A stretch of 64,000 bases of DNA from Datnioides undecimradiatus (GCA_008933995.1 WARS01000033.1:3035813-3099812), one strand, 5' to 3'; shown: positions 1 to 13,974, counted from the first letter of the stretch. Translations and numbers: made by a program. Notes: generated by a model from the sequence alone, not told the origin.

Positions 1-571
1 TCATGAGGCGTACAGACACAGTGTGTGTTTCAGAGAAGTGTAGGGAGAAACAGATGTCACATTGAACTGGAGAGGAGGCCGCTTCTCATCCTCATACTAA
101 ATCCTCAAGGCAAACCGTCTGCACACACACTCACACACAAACAGGCTGTATGGCTCTGCAGAGCACAGCACATAACCTCTCAATCTCTGTCTCCCCTTTG
201 ATGTGAGTTCAACAAGAGGCAAGAAGACAAAGAAACCATCGCTGTGCAAATCAAAAATTCATTAAAAACTCAACTACTGAAACTGAACCTGCAGAATACT
301 GATATGCAGCTCTGAAAACTCCCAGAAAAACACTAGAAAGTGATGAGAAAATTGTAAAAAAAAAAAAAAAAAAAAAAAAAATGCTGCCAGGAGAAAGATG
401 CCATGTAGAATCATTTATAGGATAGAAATAATGTGATTTGGGTTGCATGTATGATATTCTTGATGTTTAAAACACTAGTCTTAGTCCATCATTAACAATT
501 CCGGGCCAGTTCCTGATTATATTCAGAACAGTAATGGCAGGAACAAATGTAGTTTGTCCCTCTCTGCTTAC
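1..571 (-). other. cnih3: 5' part of cnih3 intron 3
   Basis: This stretch follows the splice donor of cnih3 exon 3 on the minus strand. The next exon, which should encode the segment starting near LVLPEYS in human CNIH3, is not in the window. I see no coding signal here, only a long A tract. Confidence 0.75.
356..381 (+). repeat. poly-A tract (26 A)
   Basis: An uninterrupted run of 26 A on the plus strand. It could be the tail of an old retroposed sequence, but I found no recognisable body next to it. Confidence 0.9.
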
Positions 572-619
572 CTTCCTCAGCAAGTTGCAGATCCTCTCGA
601 TGTTCCGCAGTCTCTCCCT
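572..619 (-). CDS. cnih3: Cornichon homolog 3, exon 3 (CNIH2/3-specific insert)
   Basis: A 48-base exon reading RERLRNIERICNLLRK on the minus strand. It is preceded by a pyrimidine-rich acceptor ending TTGCAG and followed by the donor GTAAGC; both boundaries are phase 0. The sequence matches the segment that distinguishes CNIH2 and CNIH3 from CNIH1/4 (human CNIH3 has RERLRNIERIC..LLRK from memory). In that family this loop is implicated in binding AMPA receptors. The reading RLRNIER, rather than RLKNIER, favours CNIH3 over CNIH2. The protein is a small multi-pass ER and plasma-membrane protein that helps export and gate AMPA-type glutamate receptors. The exon joins in frame to exon 2 at 12438-12506 across an 11.8 kb intron. 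Confidence 0.9.
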
Positions 620-1039
620 CTGCAAGAAGACAAACAGGAAAATGATACGTTTATTGTAGGTATAACATTTCATTATTGATGACTCACTCAGATGAGTGAA
701 AAATATAACGTAATAGAAATGGTGTAGGTTTTTTTTGCATTGTATCTAGATGAAATGGGGTGATGACGGGTTTGATTACATTTGAGATGTTTGTATGCTA
801 AAGCATATATTCCAGAAGAAGCCACAGGGACAGAGACCACAGCCAGATATACATGAATACAACCTGGACTTCATTCTAATGGTATGTCAAGTTCAGACCA
901 TGTGAAATACAAAAATACAATACAACACTTTATCATCTATAGGTATAAGTCATTGTTCCATTTGGCTACTGGTATCTGAGAATCAGCTCTTGACCCAAAT
1001 CAGGCCTGTTCCAAGGTCTATACAGAGGGACTCAAAGGT

Positions 1040-1531
1040 GAAAAAGGTACTCAGATCTGTTACTTCAATAAAATAAGAAACACTGTGGTCAAAAAATACT
1101 CTATTACAAGTAAAAGTCCTAAATTCTAGGAGTAAATTACTAATTTCAGAAAAGTACTTAAAAGTACTCATTAGGCAGAATATTTCGTTTCACAGTGTTA
1201 TAATATCAATATTCTGCTAATAACATTCTGCTTTTTTAAGAACAAGTACATGTAGGAGCACTTGTCAGAGCACGTGTCAACATGGCACTAATTTCAAATA
1301 CTTTATATACTTCTGCATAGATTAGTTAAATAATACTGCATTATGCCATGCATGGAAACATTATGAATTTGTTTTTGTAGATAGTGTCAAATATTTGCAG
1401 TGAGGTTAAAGTTAAATATTCCCTCTGGCATGCAATGGAGCAGACAAGACTATAGCAGAAAATGGGAAATACTCAAAGGTTTACTCAAACTACAGTGCTT
1501 AAGTAAATATACTAAGTTACGTCCCACCACT
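1040..1531 (-). mobile_element. MITE-like teleost repeat, copy 1
   Basis: The sequence is full of AAGTAC and ACTCAAG-type words and ends in CCACCACTC, the reverse complement of the CAGTGGTGG-type end seen in the copies at 51126 and 56889. Teleost genomes carry many non-autonomous elements with this look. I suspect hAT-type from the terminal motif, but I cannot see a clear 8-bp target duplication. Boundaries are approximate. Confidence 0.5.
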
Positions 1532-4500
1532 CATGTCAATATGTCTAACACCTGAGTGGACCCCCAGCGAATTAAATATCAGCTCTGATAGAGTTTTGCA
1601 ATAAATATGGAGAATCTAAAATGTAAAGGGAGCATAAACATGTCATTTATTGCTGATCGTGGTGCATTTGTAAGATCAGGTCTGACTGTCTTTAGATCAC
1701 TTCGGAAAAAAATCTCTATATATTTCTTCCTATTGCGTTGAACTTTTCCAAATTTTGGGACAAATTCAGGACCACTTTATGGAATTCTTTTCTCCAGCAG
1801 ACGTATGACTATGTGAATATAACTTGGTATATTTTAATATGTGAGTGTTCTCAGCTTGTGTAATAAGCTGTAAAATGCTTAAATCAGCACTCGCGACAAC
1901 ATTGACTCTAACAGCCACCGTTTTCCCAAAAGCTTTTAACATCGTCATCAAATATTAACTCATTCCTATAGAGACGCAAGCTGGACTTGACTGGCAGTGC
2001 TGCGTGTTCCACCGGGGGCGATGCATCACTCTGCCTGCTTTTAAATCATATATTGATTGGGGCGTCACGCTGTTTGTGCTTGTGGACAGTCAGTTTGACT
2101 TCATCTCTGCTTCTCATAAGCTGGCTGCAGACGTCAACAACCCAGGCGCCATGGGAACGATGGAATATATAAAAAGTATTTAGGCTTGTACAGAGTGTCA
2201 AAGCCAGCATGTCTGGAGCTGAGCTAATATTTAGGGTCTGCACAAGAGATAAACAGGATTAGAATGTGTGGCAATGTGTTGAAGTTGCTGGCGTGAAAAC
2301 ACACTTTGATGCCTATAAATGCTGCATGTATGAGTCTTATTGAAGTGCCACAGTGTCCTGCTTATTGTAATTGACTCATATATATTATATATATATCCAT
2401 CTGTATACTATGCACTGTCATGTCGCTGCATTTAAGGCCTCTGTGGTTTTAAACCTACCTGTGCAGTTTTTATTCCACGTTTGATGCCGAGTGTGAGCAC
2501 GAGGCCGCAGTTTTAGTTTTGCTGTGTGAAAATGTACCAGTGAGATTCCACCTCTACAGTTTGTGTGTGTGTGAATCAGACACAGAAGCAGGTGCAGGTG
2601 CTGACTTGGTGAAAGCTTTTAGAGAGAGAGACAGACAGACAGGATGTGCTATGTTTGCTTATGTGTGTGTGCAGCTTCTGCCCATTCACAACTGTGTGTG
2701 AGCACTGAGAGCATTTCAGCCACACAGTAACTAATAAACTACGATTTTCATTCACACATGGGCTTAACTTTGACTTTTTAATTCACTGTAATTTGTTGTA
2801 AGTGTTAAATTTAATTGAACAGTTAACTGTATTTAATTTTACTCCACTATTGGTTCTTGTTGAGAATTATAAGAGAGTTTTTAGACAGTGCATCAGTAAA
2901 AACCAGCCCATACTGGAGCTAAATGAGTCAGTGATAAACAACCGGCTGAGATGGTTTATTCTCTGTCAGGCAGGCTGGAATCACGGCATCACTGTATTTA
3001 GAAGCACAAATTCAGGTCTAAATAGGGGACCTGCAGGGCCACGCAGTCTTGATTGACTGTTTGTGTTTGTTGTTGTATGTGGAATTACAGATTACTTTCC
3101 ACTTTTGGATGAGTCACCGTGCCTTTTTTGGAAGCCTTTAACACCTCCAGCACTGCTCAGCTCCTTCTTTATCAGTCTGTGTGCATTTGTGTGTGTGTGT
3201 GCGCAAGAGAGAGTCTGACACTGTGATTTAAAGTGACTAAGTTGTTTTAAAAGAACAGTGAAACTCGCGTTGAGTGGCATCCAGTTTTTGATATGTTAAA
3301 TCAATGCTTTTCAAATGTTTATATTGCATTTTATGCACATTTGTTTGTATTTGTTGTATATGTTTATGGAATTTCTTGTTCTGAAACAAGTGGTCGGCCC
3401 AGCGGACGGTCTGGCCTGGGCGGCAGCAGCAGGGAGTTTTGAACTCAACATTGCAGTGGTTATTGGGTAACTGATTTTGAGATCTGCAAGGCAATTTGTA
3501 TTTACATCACTTCCTGTACAATGCACATCACAGCCTCATTGGTATTTGTTGGTTCTTCCTTTCCTTTCGGTCGGAACAGGAAATGCTGCCACACTGCAGC
3601 AGTTGCATTTATTTATTTAAATTCTCTTTCTCCTGAGAACAAGCTAAGAATGCATGGATTTACCCATCATGCTTTGCTTTTTTGTGCAAATTGCACAATC
3701 TAATTCTTTAATTAGGTAATGCTACATTTAAACATGTAAATATGTACGTAAGTGCAACATTTTGGGAAGATTGATTCAAAACTCATGTCTGAAGTATAAC
3801 ACTGAAGCTGGCTACTTTAGCAAACGCTTGTTGTGTTGGGTAGCAATGAATGGGCCGTCTCTGCTAGTCTACTTCTATGCTACCATCTACTGTCCTAGGT
3901 ATGAATTTATGCTAATCAGTCACACAGTAAACCCATCACCACAGCTCAGACCAAGCACATTATAACAGAACTAGAAGCAGGAGAAGTTATTTTAGTACAA
4001 AAGCTGGCTTTTTTCCTGAGTGCACCATTTGACATGAAATGAGTTGCTCAGCGGTGTTAAATGCATTGGGTCCACTTGTTGTGTTTCTTTATAGCATTTC
4101 AGTGAGTCACAGCACTAGCACGATCACTAACTCAGGTACATCACTCATGAACTGACAGAGTTCACCTTCAGACACACTTATAGTGCTTTTTTCCCTGGGA
4201 GATTGAAGGCATCAGACAGGCTTAACTCTGATATTCTGGCCCTAACCTTAAACATGCTGACACTTACGAAAGCCAATTGACCACATTTAGCTGACACGAT
4301 GCAGCGAGTACAATAACATGATGTCAGGCTCGGTTGCCTTTAAGATAAAGTCAGGACAAATCTAGCCTAGCTTAGCATACATGCTAGAACCATGGAGGAG
4401 CAACTAGCGTGGTTCTGTTCTACCTGAGACAGTGTTCCTGTTCTCGTAACACATCTGAAGCGGTCTTCAGTCTTGAAGCTGACATTTTATCTTTGGACAA

Positions 4501-4739
4501 GACCAAGCTAGCTGCTAGCTGCTTCACTATATTTCCAGTCTTTATTCCAAGCTTGGCCCACCTCATCCGGCACCCATCTCTGTACTGAACGCTGTACAAA
4601 TCAATGATACATATCACATATCATCAACTGGTCTTCCTGCTAGAAACAAAACCGTGTTTTTGCTTCAGTTACCTTAGCTACCTCGAGCAGCAGGCAGCAG
4701 CATTTCTGAGGAAAAGCTCCGATATGATTCTCCGGTAAG

Positions 4740-5010
4740 TGCCATGTGTTAGTAGCCAGGCAAAGTTAGAAACCAGCGGGTGAACATGGTGGAGCATTAA
4801 GCACCTAAAGAGCCAGATACTCTCCTCAGGAGTTGGTGGAGACAAAACTAAAGCTAAAAGAGGTCAATTATGAGGTGACCAAAAACGTAAAACATATGCT
4901 AGCGTTCCTCTGAGTCTACAGGACAGGTACAGTATAATATGTTGGCTATCAACTTTAGAAGTGGATAATATGTAGCTAGCCTTCTCTGCTGCCTCAAAGT
5001 GGCCAAAACA
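4740..5010 (+). repeat. Interspersed teleost repeat, copy A
   Basis: It contains the blocks CTAAAGAGCCAG and GAGTTGGTGGAGAC, in the same order and spacing as copies at about 48700-49095 and 54470-54880. I recognise it as a common percomorph repeat of unknown class. It has no coding capacity. Confidence 0.5.
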
Positions 5011-6294
5011 TCTAAAAGAAGAGAGAAGGCATCAAATACTCCTCAGACTCAGTAGTGATTCTGCTTTAAAATCTGTTGTTTGATGTATCTGAAGGTCAGA
5101 TGTCTACTCTCTTCAAACACTGAAGGCCTCTATAGTATTCCCTAAAATATACATGGATGGAGATATAAACATTCATATTTGATTACTATTTTTAAGAAGT
5201 GCAGTCTGCTACAGAGGTTTCTCCTCGAAAATGTTTAATTTATGCCTGTGCTCTAAATAATGAAGCTAGAGGTTCCTGGGTAGGAGGCTGGAAACAAGTC
5301 TGAGGTAACACCACTGTAACAATGGAGAGAGACGAGCGGGGGGAGAGTAAGTGAGAGGTAGTAAAAGAAATGCGGGTGACCACTGTATTATTTATTCATT
5401 TATTGTGTCAGTGTGTGTGTGTGATGAGACTTGCCAACTAAAGTATCACGATTTCTACTCTCATCTCCCCAAAAGCGCCTCGTGGGACTTTACCTCATTT
5501 TACATGGCAGGAAGCATGGGAAAAAAACGCAGAAAAATACATTGTGATGCCTTTCAACTTTTCATTATTTCAAATGTTGCAAAGCACAGGGAGGAAGCCA
5601 TTGCAGCTGACGGAAGTTGGACTTTGAAGTGCAGCACATGGCAGCGGTGCGACAGGCAAAAAAGGGAATCCGTGATTGGGAGGAGGTACAGTGGAAAAGT
5701 GTGGTTGGGGTAAGAATGTGTATTCACAGTGGTGGATTACAGATTTCTGCCTCGTGTTCAGGAAGTCTTTCATGTTCCTCAAAATTCATATATTTAACTC
5801 TCCCTCTGCCCTCATTATGACCCCACCTGCTGCACACACATATACCCACACCCCTATACACTTCTATAGTCTGCATACACCCACAACAGCCATAAATGGC
5901 CCGGTCTGATAGCCAATTATCTCCACCGCTAATGTCTATTTCTGGTTTCTGAGACCGCACACCTCATCAAGGACTGGACCGATTCACTCCCGCACAACAC
6001 CATCTCCCCTCGCCTTCATCTCCTGCCGGGTTTGAATGAGGACACGCAAATATATTCCACTCAAAAGCGGCGTTGTACGTGTGTTTGTTGGGGTACGTGC
6101 ACGCGTGCACCCGCAACTGTCTACTCATTAGCAAGCAATTAGGCTGATGCCTCTTTGAAATGTTACTCAGTGCGAATTGGCTTGACAAGCAAGAGCCGCG
6201 TGGAAGTATAAACAAGAGTTGGAAGAAGGGAGGGTGGGCTGGGAAACGAGAAGTGAGGAGGTGGAGGGTGGGGCTGGGGTATGGTGGGGGGTTT

Positions 6295-6350
6295 AAATTG
6301 ACCTTTATTTAACCAGGCAGGCCAATTAAGAGAAAATTCTCATTTACAGG
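6295..6350 (+). repeat. Fragment of 'ACCTTTATTTAACCAGG' repeat
   Basis: The stretch ACCTTTATTTAACCAGG followed by a CAATTAAGAGAAAATTCTC-type block resembles a widespread fish repeat. Only a short fragment is present. Confidence 0.4.
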
Positions 6351-9300
6351 AATTGGATTGTGTAAGCATGATTGGACAATGACCCCCCCCAAAGATAGAG
6401 TAGACGAGGGTGATCATAATGCTAATGTTTCACTGGCGCAAAGTTTTTTTAAATGCTGTGAAATGAATTTCCCCCTTTGACTCAATGAAAGCTTGAACTT
6501 AAGCAGGGGAGACAGGCGTGGAGCAGCTAGGGAGATGGAGTGATACAGGAGGTTGAGGGGTGGAGAGGAGCATTTAAACGGTGTGTAGAGGCTACAGTCA
6601 CTTCCATCGCTGGCGTTGTGTCCTTGGTGGGACGCTGATGAACATCAATCAGTCATGCTGATGTAAGCGCTGCTAAAACTCACATTCATAAAACATTTGA
6701 GTAAAAGAAAAACACCAGTCTCTTCTCTTCTTATCCTCCCTAGTTATCATTCTGATGTTAGACTCGTGATATTATCAGTGCTCCTGGCTATGGCTTCATC
6801 CTTTCATATTAAAGCGATGTGTGCATATGAATATGTACTGTTAGAGTGTTGCACCCTCTCTGGAGACTGCAGAGTGTTCATGTGTGGAACAATCACACAA
6901 GCAACAGATGCCACAGGCAGGGGAACTCCACAATAAAGCCTGGGCACTGTGGAAAACTGAAATATATTTTCATTGCAGTGCAGTGCGTTTGTTTGTGTGT
7001 GCCTACATGATGGAGTAATGTGTGAATTCATGACAGATATGTAAAGCAAGTGGATGTTCTTTGTTACTAAGAAAAGAGTATGTACATGCATGATGATGTG
7101 TGCTTGGAGACATGGTTGCCTTGACTTGACTTGAGAAAATAACAATTGAGGGGAATTCATGTGGCGGTGGCGGTGCTAGAAACTTGATGATGTATTGACT
7201 ACTTGCAGTTGGTGGACTGCTGTAGCTAGCTAAGAAAGAAATACTAATGTAGAATCAGTGGAATTTCAGCTGAGCAGATGAACAGTTTTAGTGTCCTTGC
7301 AATGCGGCACATGTTTAAAACCAAACAACAGTGTTCCTCAACTACTAAGCAGCAGTTACAGGTGCTCGCACAGAATTCAGATGATACTGAAAGACAAAAC
7401 ACATCCCAGCCACAGTCTGTTCACACTGCTGCCGTCTGACAATCGATACAGGAGTATCCACTGCTAGGGAATAACTTCTTTCCTCAGACTCCACAACTCC
7501 TCCTGTATACTCCACCATCAAAATAGTCTAATTTATGACTTTTTATTTAATTCCTTTTTTGGGAGTAGTATAAAGGGAATCCAGCTTGCACTTAGACATA
7601 CAACCCTGTGTTATAGAATGATAAATGATTGGGAAATGTACTTTGTAACTACCTTTTTGGGTTTTCTTGTGATATAAGGGATGCACCCTGGCATTTGCCT
7701 GCTGTTGTTGCTGGGACAGAACACTACAGCTACAGGGGGCTACTAGGACAAAAATACCCACTCTGACAGTGCTGTTTCCTTGTATTAGCTTCACAGGCAA
7801 ACTTTAGAAAGCATCTCTGCAAAGGAGGAATTTTATCCAGATTTTATCCCACATTTTATACAGCATGCTATGAAGGCAATTCTTCACGGGCAATTCAGGC
7901 AGGAAGAATGATTACAGCAACCAACAACTCTTTCTGTGTAAACAGATATCATATATTATGTTTTTTTTTTAAATTGGTTTTAAATATCTACATGATCTGA
8001 TGACCTTCTGCTGCTTGTAAACTACAAAAGTGTAGGCTCTTCTGCAGCATCTGGCCAGCGTTGGCAATAGGATAAAAACAACAATGAATATAGAGATTAT
8101 TCAGTGCATGCTTTTGCCAAACACATAATTTTTGTAAAGTTGGTATGTAGACTATAAAAACATGACTGTTAAATTTGGCATCAACTACACAGTCCTGTCA
8201 GTTTCAATGTTACAAAAAAAATGGAACTGTCAAATTGCAAACAGATCCAGATCTGAAATAGGAACACGCTTTGGCAATCAAAATCAAAAACCTGAAAGAA
8301 ATAACAGACCAAATGGAAGGGCTGAAAGAAGCTGAAGTGTCAGTATAAATGAAAGAGCTTGCAGTTAAAAGTTATAAGTTAAAATGTCAATTTAAACATG
8401 GGTGATGAATTGAGGAAGAAACCTCAACTGACAGAAAATACTGTCATTCAACTGACTGAATGGATAGAAGTGTCAGTTGGAGGTCTGAAATGAATTGAAA
8501 TTGATATATAGTGGAAGTTGTGGGAGTAGAAGTGTGGTTTAGTTATAGACCTGAGAACTACAAGATTTGAATTGTAAGTTTAACTGAATTAAGAGCACTG
8601 AAAGCAAAATTAAAATGAGTTAAACTGGTGACTGAATTCCCAATACAATTGGCATTGCAATGCAGGCAGTCAAACACGAAATTTAGTACATGCACACCCA
8701 ATGAAACACATCCATCAAATCAATGAACTAATGAACTATCAACAACACCAACAGCCAGAAGGAACAACTCCTCCAGTAACAGCAGTGCTACCTCTCTTGG
8801 AATCAACAAAATCTTTGAGGGCAAAAACAACTCTGCTCCTTGTTCAGTGTTCTGCATTATTTCCTCTACACTGTCAGACTAAAACTCGCCAATATATTGT
8901 GTGTGTGACAGATAGAGTTGGAAAGCGAGAAACAAAAACAGAGAAAGTTAGGCAAGTTTTACATAGTTTATTGCAAATGTGACAGCGAGAACAGATGGAT
9001 AGCATCGGTGTATGTGTATGTGTGAGTGTTTGAAGGGTCAGCACAATGTGAGGTTTCTGCCTGAGGGAGCAAACTGACAGAAACTGCTAATTAGACTGCT
9101 TGGTTTCAAGAAAGAGAGACAGCAACAGAAAGACAGAAAGGAAGGAAAGCTGGGAGGGAGACAATGCCAGAGCTACTGAGAGACAGGTCATACAGTACGG
9201 ATCATTTCTGGAAGTGTATGACATGAGAAAGAAGGAATAAGAAGGAGAATGATGGCTGGTTAAAATGGAAAAATTGAATATAAACTTTTGAATTTCATTC

Positions 9301-11946
9301 CTAGCCAAGATGCTGCTTGACGGCTATAACTGCTAACACAAAATAAAATGTAATAAAGGAACAAGTTACAAGTTGGTCTGACTATCAACTGTATCGAGGA
9401 AGAGCTTCACCTCCAGCTGAATGTCTACACCCTTGTACTGTATATCTGTCATGTCTGCGGATGTGTTGTGTAGTTAAATGAGTTTTTGCTGGATTTTGAT
9501 GGCATCAGGTGTTATATGCTATGGGGGCAGAGCAGAGTACTTAACTTCAACAGAAACTTGAGAAACACACATGAAAAGTGAGGTCAGTGGGAATCAGCTG
9601 TAACGTTAGCAGCTTTGTTAAGGACTTTTCACTTTCTAAACATGGACTGATCAGCTATAAGAGTCCTCATGAAAGTTGACTGGACACCTATCAAATCACT
9701 AGCAACTGTTAGCGAACACTTAAGCTATGTGGGAAAGGCTTGGTAAAGGCTGGACAATTCCTGTAAAACTGTGGCTGCTTTAAAACAACTCAAAATAAAT
9801 TTCCACCACATAAATCTACTGATTCTGTCCATAATTATTACTTTTCCTAAACCCACAAACTTTCTAGGGATCTCAGGACTTGTGGGAACCGAGACATTAA
9901 CTTGAACCTGTCACGAAAAGAACTACAACTTTGAGAATGTGTGTAATGAATGTATTTGAAAGAGAAATCGTGCATCTTAGGGCGCCGTTTTCATCTGCAA
10001 ATGGGCAACAGTGGCATATTTCATATAAGAAGCGAGAGGCAAAAGGGGAAGGATGGGTTTAAGAAACATGGGAGAGTGAGAGAAGAAAGGAAAAGGAAGA
10101 GAAAATGAGATGGAACCTTTTGTACCCATTCCCCTGCTGGATTCTTTGATATGTTCTGCATTGCATAATGATATGCAAATATGACAAAATATGAAAGTGG
10201 TACTGAGTAGGAAAATCTGGTCTAATGCACTGTTTTCAGAGTTTTGAAAATGCCTTTCAAGCTGAAGAATTCTTTTCATTTGCCTCTTAAGAAATCCTCA
10301 TTCAGCCATCTCTTCCTCTTTCTCTGTCTGTCTCCATCTCTAACTCCATTTTTTTCCACATTCTGTCTCTTTCTCCAACTTTTTCTCCCGTCTTTCTTGC
10401 ACTCATCCCCAAGGATGTATAGAAGTCAATACTCCAGAGAAGCTATACAGTCCAGAGCTCTTAAGTCAAAGTCACCTCCAAACTAACTGCTCGTGCTGTA
10501 CTATACTACCATGCATTATTAAGAGCCAGCTGTGTTAGTAAAAGCCCAAAAGACTCAAGGGAGAGGGATTTAGAGGGCTGGAATCCATCCTAAAACAACT
10601 TCACCAGGGGGCAGCTTTCCCACGCCGGCCAACGCTAATGTACATTTTTCTCCACAACGTCTCCTGATTGCTGCTGTGGCAATTTTGAGGAGTGACGGAG
10701 CAGAACATACGTGCCTGTTTCTTCACTGTGAAGATTTTTGTATTAGACAAGGTGGCGGGGCTGGGGTGAGGGGGAAAAAAGTCACTTTTCACAGCTTAAA
10801 AAGAGACATGTTTATTCATTTACATGGAAAAATACATTAATGCATATCTGCCAGAGCACCGTTTAAAGCGGGGCATTTATTTAATATTCACTGCATGTCC
10901 TATTTGTTTACCAGGCAGCCTGGGATAGTTGAGGATATACGTATAATCCAGTGTATTAACCTGTGAATTGCCTATTGTTAAATCATAATATTCTGTAAGC
11001 TGAAATAAATGAATGTTCCTATTTAAATAGCAGGCTAGATACACACTATCGCTAAAAGCCAAAATCCCTGCATTAAACTGAAACAGCCTTTAAATCATAT
11101 CAGGGAGAAACCAAATGGCGAACAGTGTGAGAAGCAGTGAGTCTGTGAGCATCTTTCAAGGTGACCCTGGAGGTCCCCACAGACTATATGATTCAGGTTT
11201 TTCATATCATATCCAGACATTTTATGTAAGTAAAAGCAACTTCAAGTGCTCTATTACAACTTAAAATTTTACATCCAAACCACTTTCATCAAGTCAGTTT
11301 AATCAGTATTATTAGTAAAAGGTACTGAAAAGTATAAAATTAAAATAACATTCAACAATAGATGACCATATAACATCACTGTTAACAAGCCTTAACCACA
11401 TTTGTTGTTTATCTAATTGTTTTTTTTTGTAAATTATTAGACACTTTTCCCTGTTCGTCAGTCCATGACGAGGAGCCACAACCTGCTTTTCAATCAAAAG
11501 CCAAGAATGTTCAGAAACCACCACTTTTTATTAGCTTATCATATGTTTTCTATGTAATTATAGCAACCAGATAACTATAGTGCAGGTAAAAATACAATAT
11601 TTCCTTCCTAAATATATTAAGGTATAAATCATAGAATGGAAAATTTGTGATTCTCTCCATTTTCTATTTTCTGTCACTATGACTTACCAGACGTTTAGCT
11701 AACACAAGTAAAGCTGGATGTCCTCCAGACCCATTTCCCAGTGTGTGATCAATCCAACCTCTTCCACAGTGAATGGGGACCTCAGAGCAGGTCCACCACA
11801 GAGCCATGACATCTCAGGGTTCCTTTTGTTGATTTCCAGCTTAGTTATATGAAATTCCCATAGCTGCAATTTTGAGAATTTAGATAGTCCAGGTTCAGTA
11901 GAAGGTTATAAATGCACTGTGAATGGTGAGTATCTGCAGGACTAGA

Positions 11947-12006
11947 CCAGCTGTAGATTCCATGAAGGAATTCCATGAAGGAATCTACCAGCTGTAGATT
12001 CCATGA
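11947..12006 (+). repeat. Short direct duplication with nested palindrome
   Basis: CCAGCTGTAGATTCCATGA occurs at 11947 and again at 11988. Between them, TAGATTCC and GGAATCTA are inverted around a GGAATTCC centre, and ATTCCATGAAGGA is partly repeated. The unit could fold into a hairpin. Confidence 0.8.
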
Positions 12007-12437
12007 TTGTATTTGGTTGTAGAGTGTCGCTTGTATTTTATTTATAAATGAATTCATTGTTTGTAAAAGATGATTCATTCGCACTTGATGTTTTGGCCCG
12101 GAGCCCTGTAATAGGAGTGCTTTTGAGCCAGGAAGTGAGGAGAGGGGGGCGGCCAGGACTAGCATTCTGACAGCTGCTTGATTTAAAATTAATGGAGAAA
12201 GAGAGAGGAGAGAACGTACAGGAATGGAGACCAGGACAGACAGAGAGTGAAAGATGAGATGGAGAATCTTCCCCTTGTAATGTGCTGTAGTAATTCATAC
12301 GCCCCACAGCAAATGGATTGGAATTGTTTTCCATACGTGCCATCAATTGGCTTCCACGCATAAACAATAAGACAACAATCTAAAGGAACATGTGGGGAAA
12401 ATGTCTGTGAAAAATGAGTAGGGAGAGCGAAACCTAC

Positions 12438-12506
12438 CGCATGGAGTGGATTGCCCTGATCGATCGGCACCTTGAAGTCAGCCTGCAGCTCATCAAAAGC
12501 CGTTAT
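12438..12506 (-). CDS. cnih3: Cornichon homolog 3, exon 2
   Basis: A 69-base exon (23 codons) reading ITAFDELQADFKVPIDQ then GNPLHA. The acceptor ends CTCTCGCAG and the donor is GTAGGT, with both boundaries in phase 0. It follows exon 1, which ends ...FFAIWH, and precedes RERLRNIER. Together these reproduce the cornichon N-terminal region: the end of the first membrane segment, then the cornichon-box AFDEL and the PIDQ loop. The NPLHA ending is close to human CNIH3 NPVHA. Compared with the IIAFDELRTDFK I remember for vertebrate CNIH1-3, this copy has T, Q and A substitutions, unusual for so conserved a stretch. Confidence 0.93.
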
Positions 12507-13942
12507 CTGCGAGAGAGGAAAGACGTGATGACAACAGAATCAATGAAACAGAGGGACAGTACTAAAAACTATTTGTACATTTAAACTTGATGATATTCAC
12601 GTTTTAACAAATCCCATGAAAAGCCAAAAACCACCAGCGAAACAAGTCCAAGTCATTTTTATCAATTTTTGAAAAAAGTAATATAAAGTTGAGTTGCACT
12701 TTGTGAGGCCACGTGGAGGTAGGTTAACATACCATGTTACCAATTTTAGCATCATTGCCATCCACAGAGCTCAGTACCAAGCTATTTGAAAAGCCTTTTC
12801 TGAAAGAATATATTTATAATATATTATATTTATACACTGATAGAGAGGCTAAAGCTGAGTTTGGTATTTTTATGAGCATTGTTGAAAATAAGATCACATA
12901 AAAACAGCTCTATCCTTTAAGACCAAGATCATACAGACCAATCAATTTCAGTTTTCCTTCAAACATGACTTTTACATGTTTTACTGCAGCATGTGTTATG
13001 CTGGTATCATGTGCCAAACAAAGCAATCCACCTGCTGCACAAGGCAAAAACAGCCCTTGACAGGAACATTACGCAGTACGACACTGAGGTTTCTCTTAAG
13101 TTGCTCTTAAGAGGAGCCATCCTGCACCCACATCCTCCATTTCAGAATCACCTCTCCATCCTTGCCATCATTAACACGATCCACTCCAGTTGAAATGTTG
13201 GATGAGATCTGCCCAGAGGCAAAACATTTGCATGCAAGAGACTTCGAAATCAGAACTCCTTGAAATGGTGTCATTTGATCCTGCTGCTCACCCACTGCTG
13301 CACTGTGGGAAAGCTCTTAGTAATAACGTCAAAGAAATGATGAACTGCGGAGAAACTACGCAACAGCTCCATTGGCGTTGCATGTGTTCCAATGGAGGCA
13401 ATTGCACTATAAAGACAGATGTCATTGCTTGACTAGTTGGGCCCCAGGAGGGAAGTGTGCGTATGAGAAAGCTGCGGAAACATTGCCGAATATGAGTGTG
13501 TCCATCAGTGTATCTGCATTCGAGCTACATTGTGTGTCTCGAGGGTGTGTGCACCATGAGGGTACAGTAAGATGTGAGAGCAAAGTGGGTATATCACTGC
13601 TTGTGTGTGTTTGGGTGCAAAAATTGATTTACTATTTGTGTGGTACGAAAACGTTATCCATGCATTGTGGTCTACATGAGAAAGAAACAGAGAAATGCCG
13701 TGGCATGTGAGTTTGTACATGTGAATGTGTGTGTTAGCCCCAGTATGGGGAATTAACATCAGAGAGACAGCAGAGGTTCGCACCAATCCCGGGTTATTTC
13801 CCTGGGCTCGCCCCCGCACTGACAGGCAGCTCTTTACATGTTATTTCCCAGTGGATCCCAACAGTGATCCTGGCTCATTGCCTCGCTCCGTTACAGTGTG
13901 TTAGCCTCCCCCAGGCTGTTCCTCATGGGCAACGGGAATTAT

Positions 13943-13974
13943 CACACACACGCACACACACACACACACACACA
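13943..13974 (+). repeat. CA microsatellite
   Basis: About 16 CA units with one CG interruption. Confidence 0.95.

Larger units (their letters stand above)
620..12437 (-). other. cnih3: cnih3 intron 2
   Basis: An intron of about 11.8 kb between exons 2 and 3. It contains a MITE-like repeat near 1.0-1.5 kb, a teleost repeat copy near 4.7-5.0 kb and a short 'ACCTTTATTTAACCAGG' repeat near 6.3 kb. A purine-rich tract at 10.04-10.11 kb faces a pyrimidine-rich tract at 10.29-10.39 kb. A small palindromic duplication lies at 11.95 kb. The AT-rich stretch at 10.86-11.08 kb looks like possible conserved non-coding sequence. I see no convincing exon. Confidence 0.75.
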
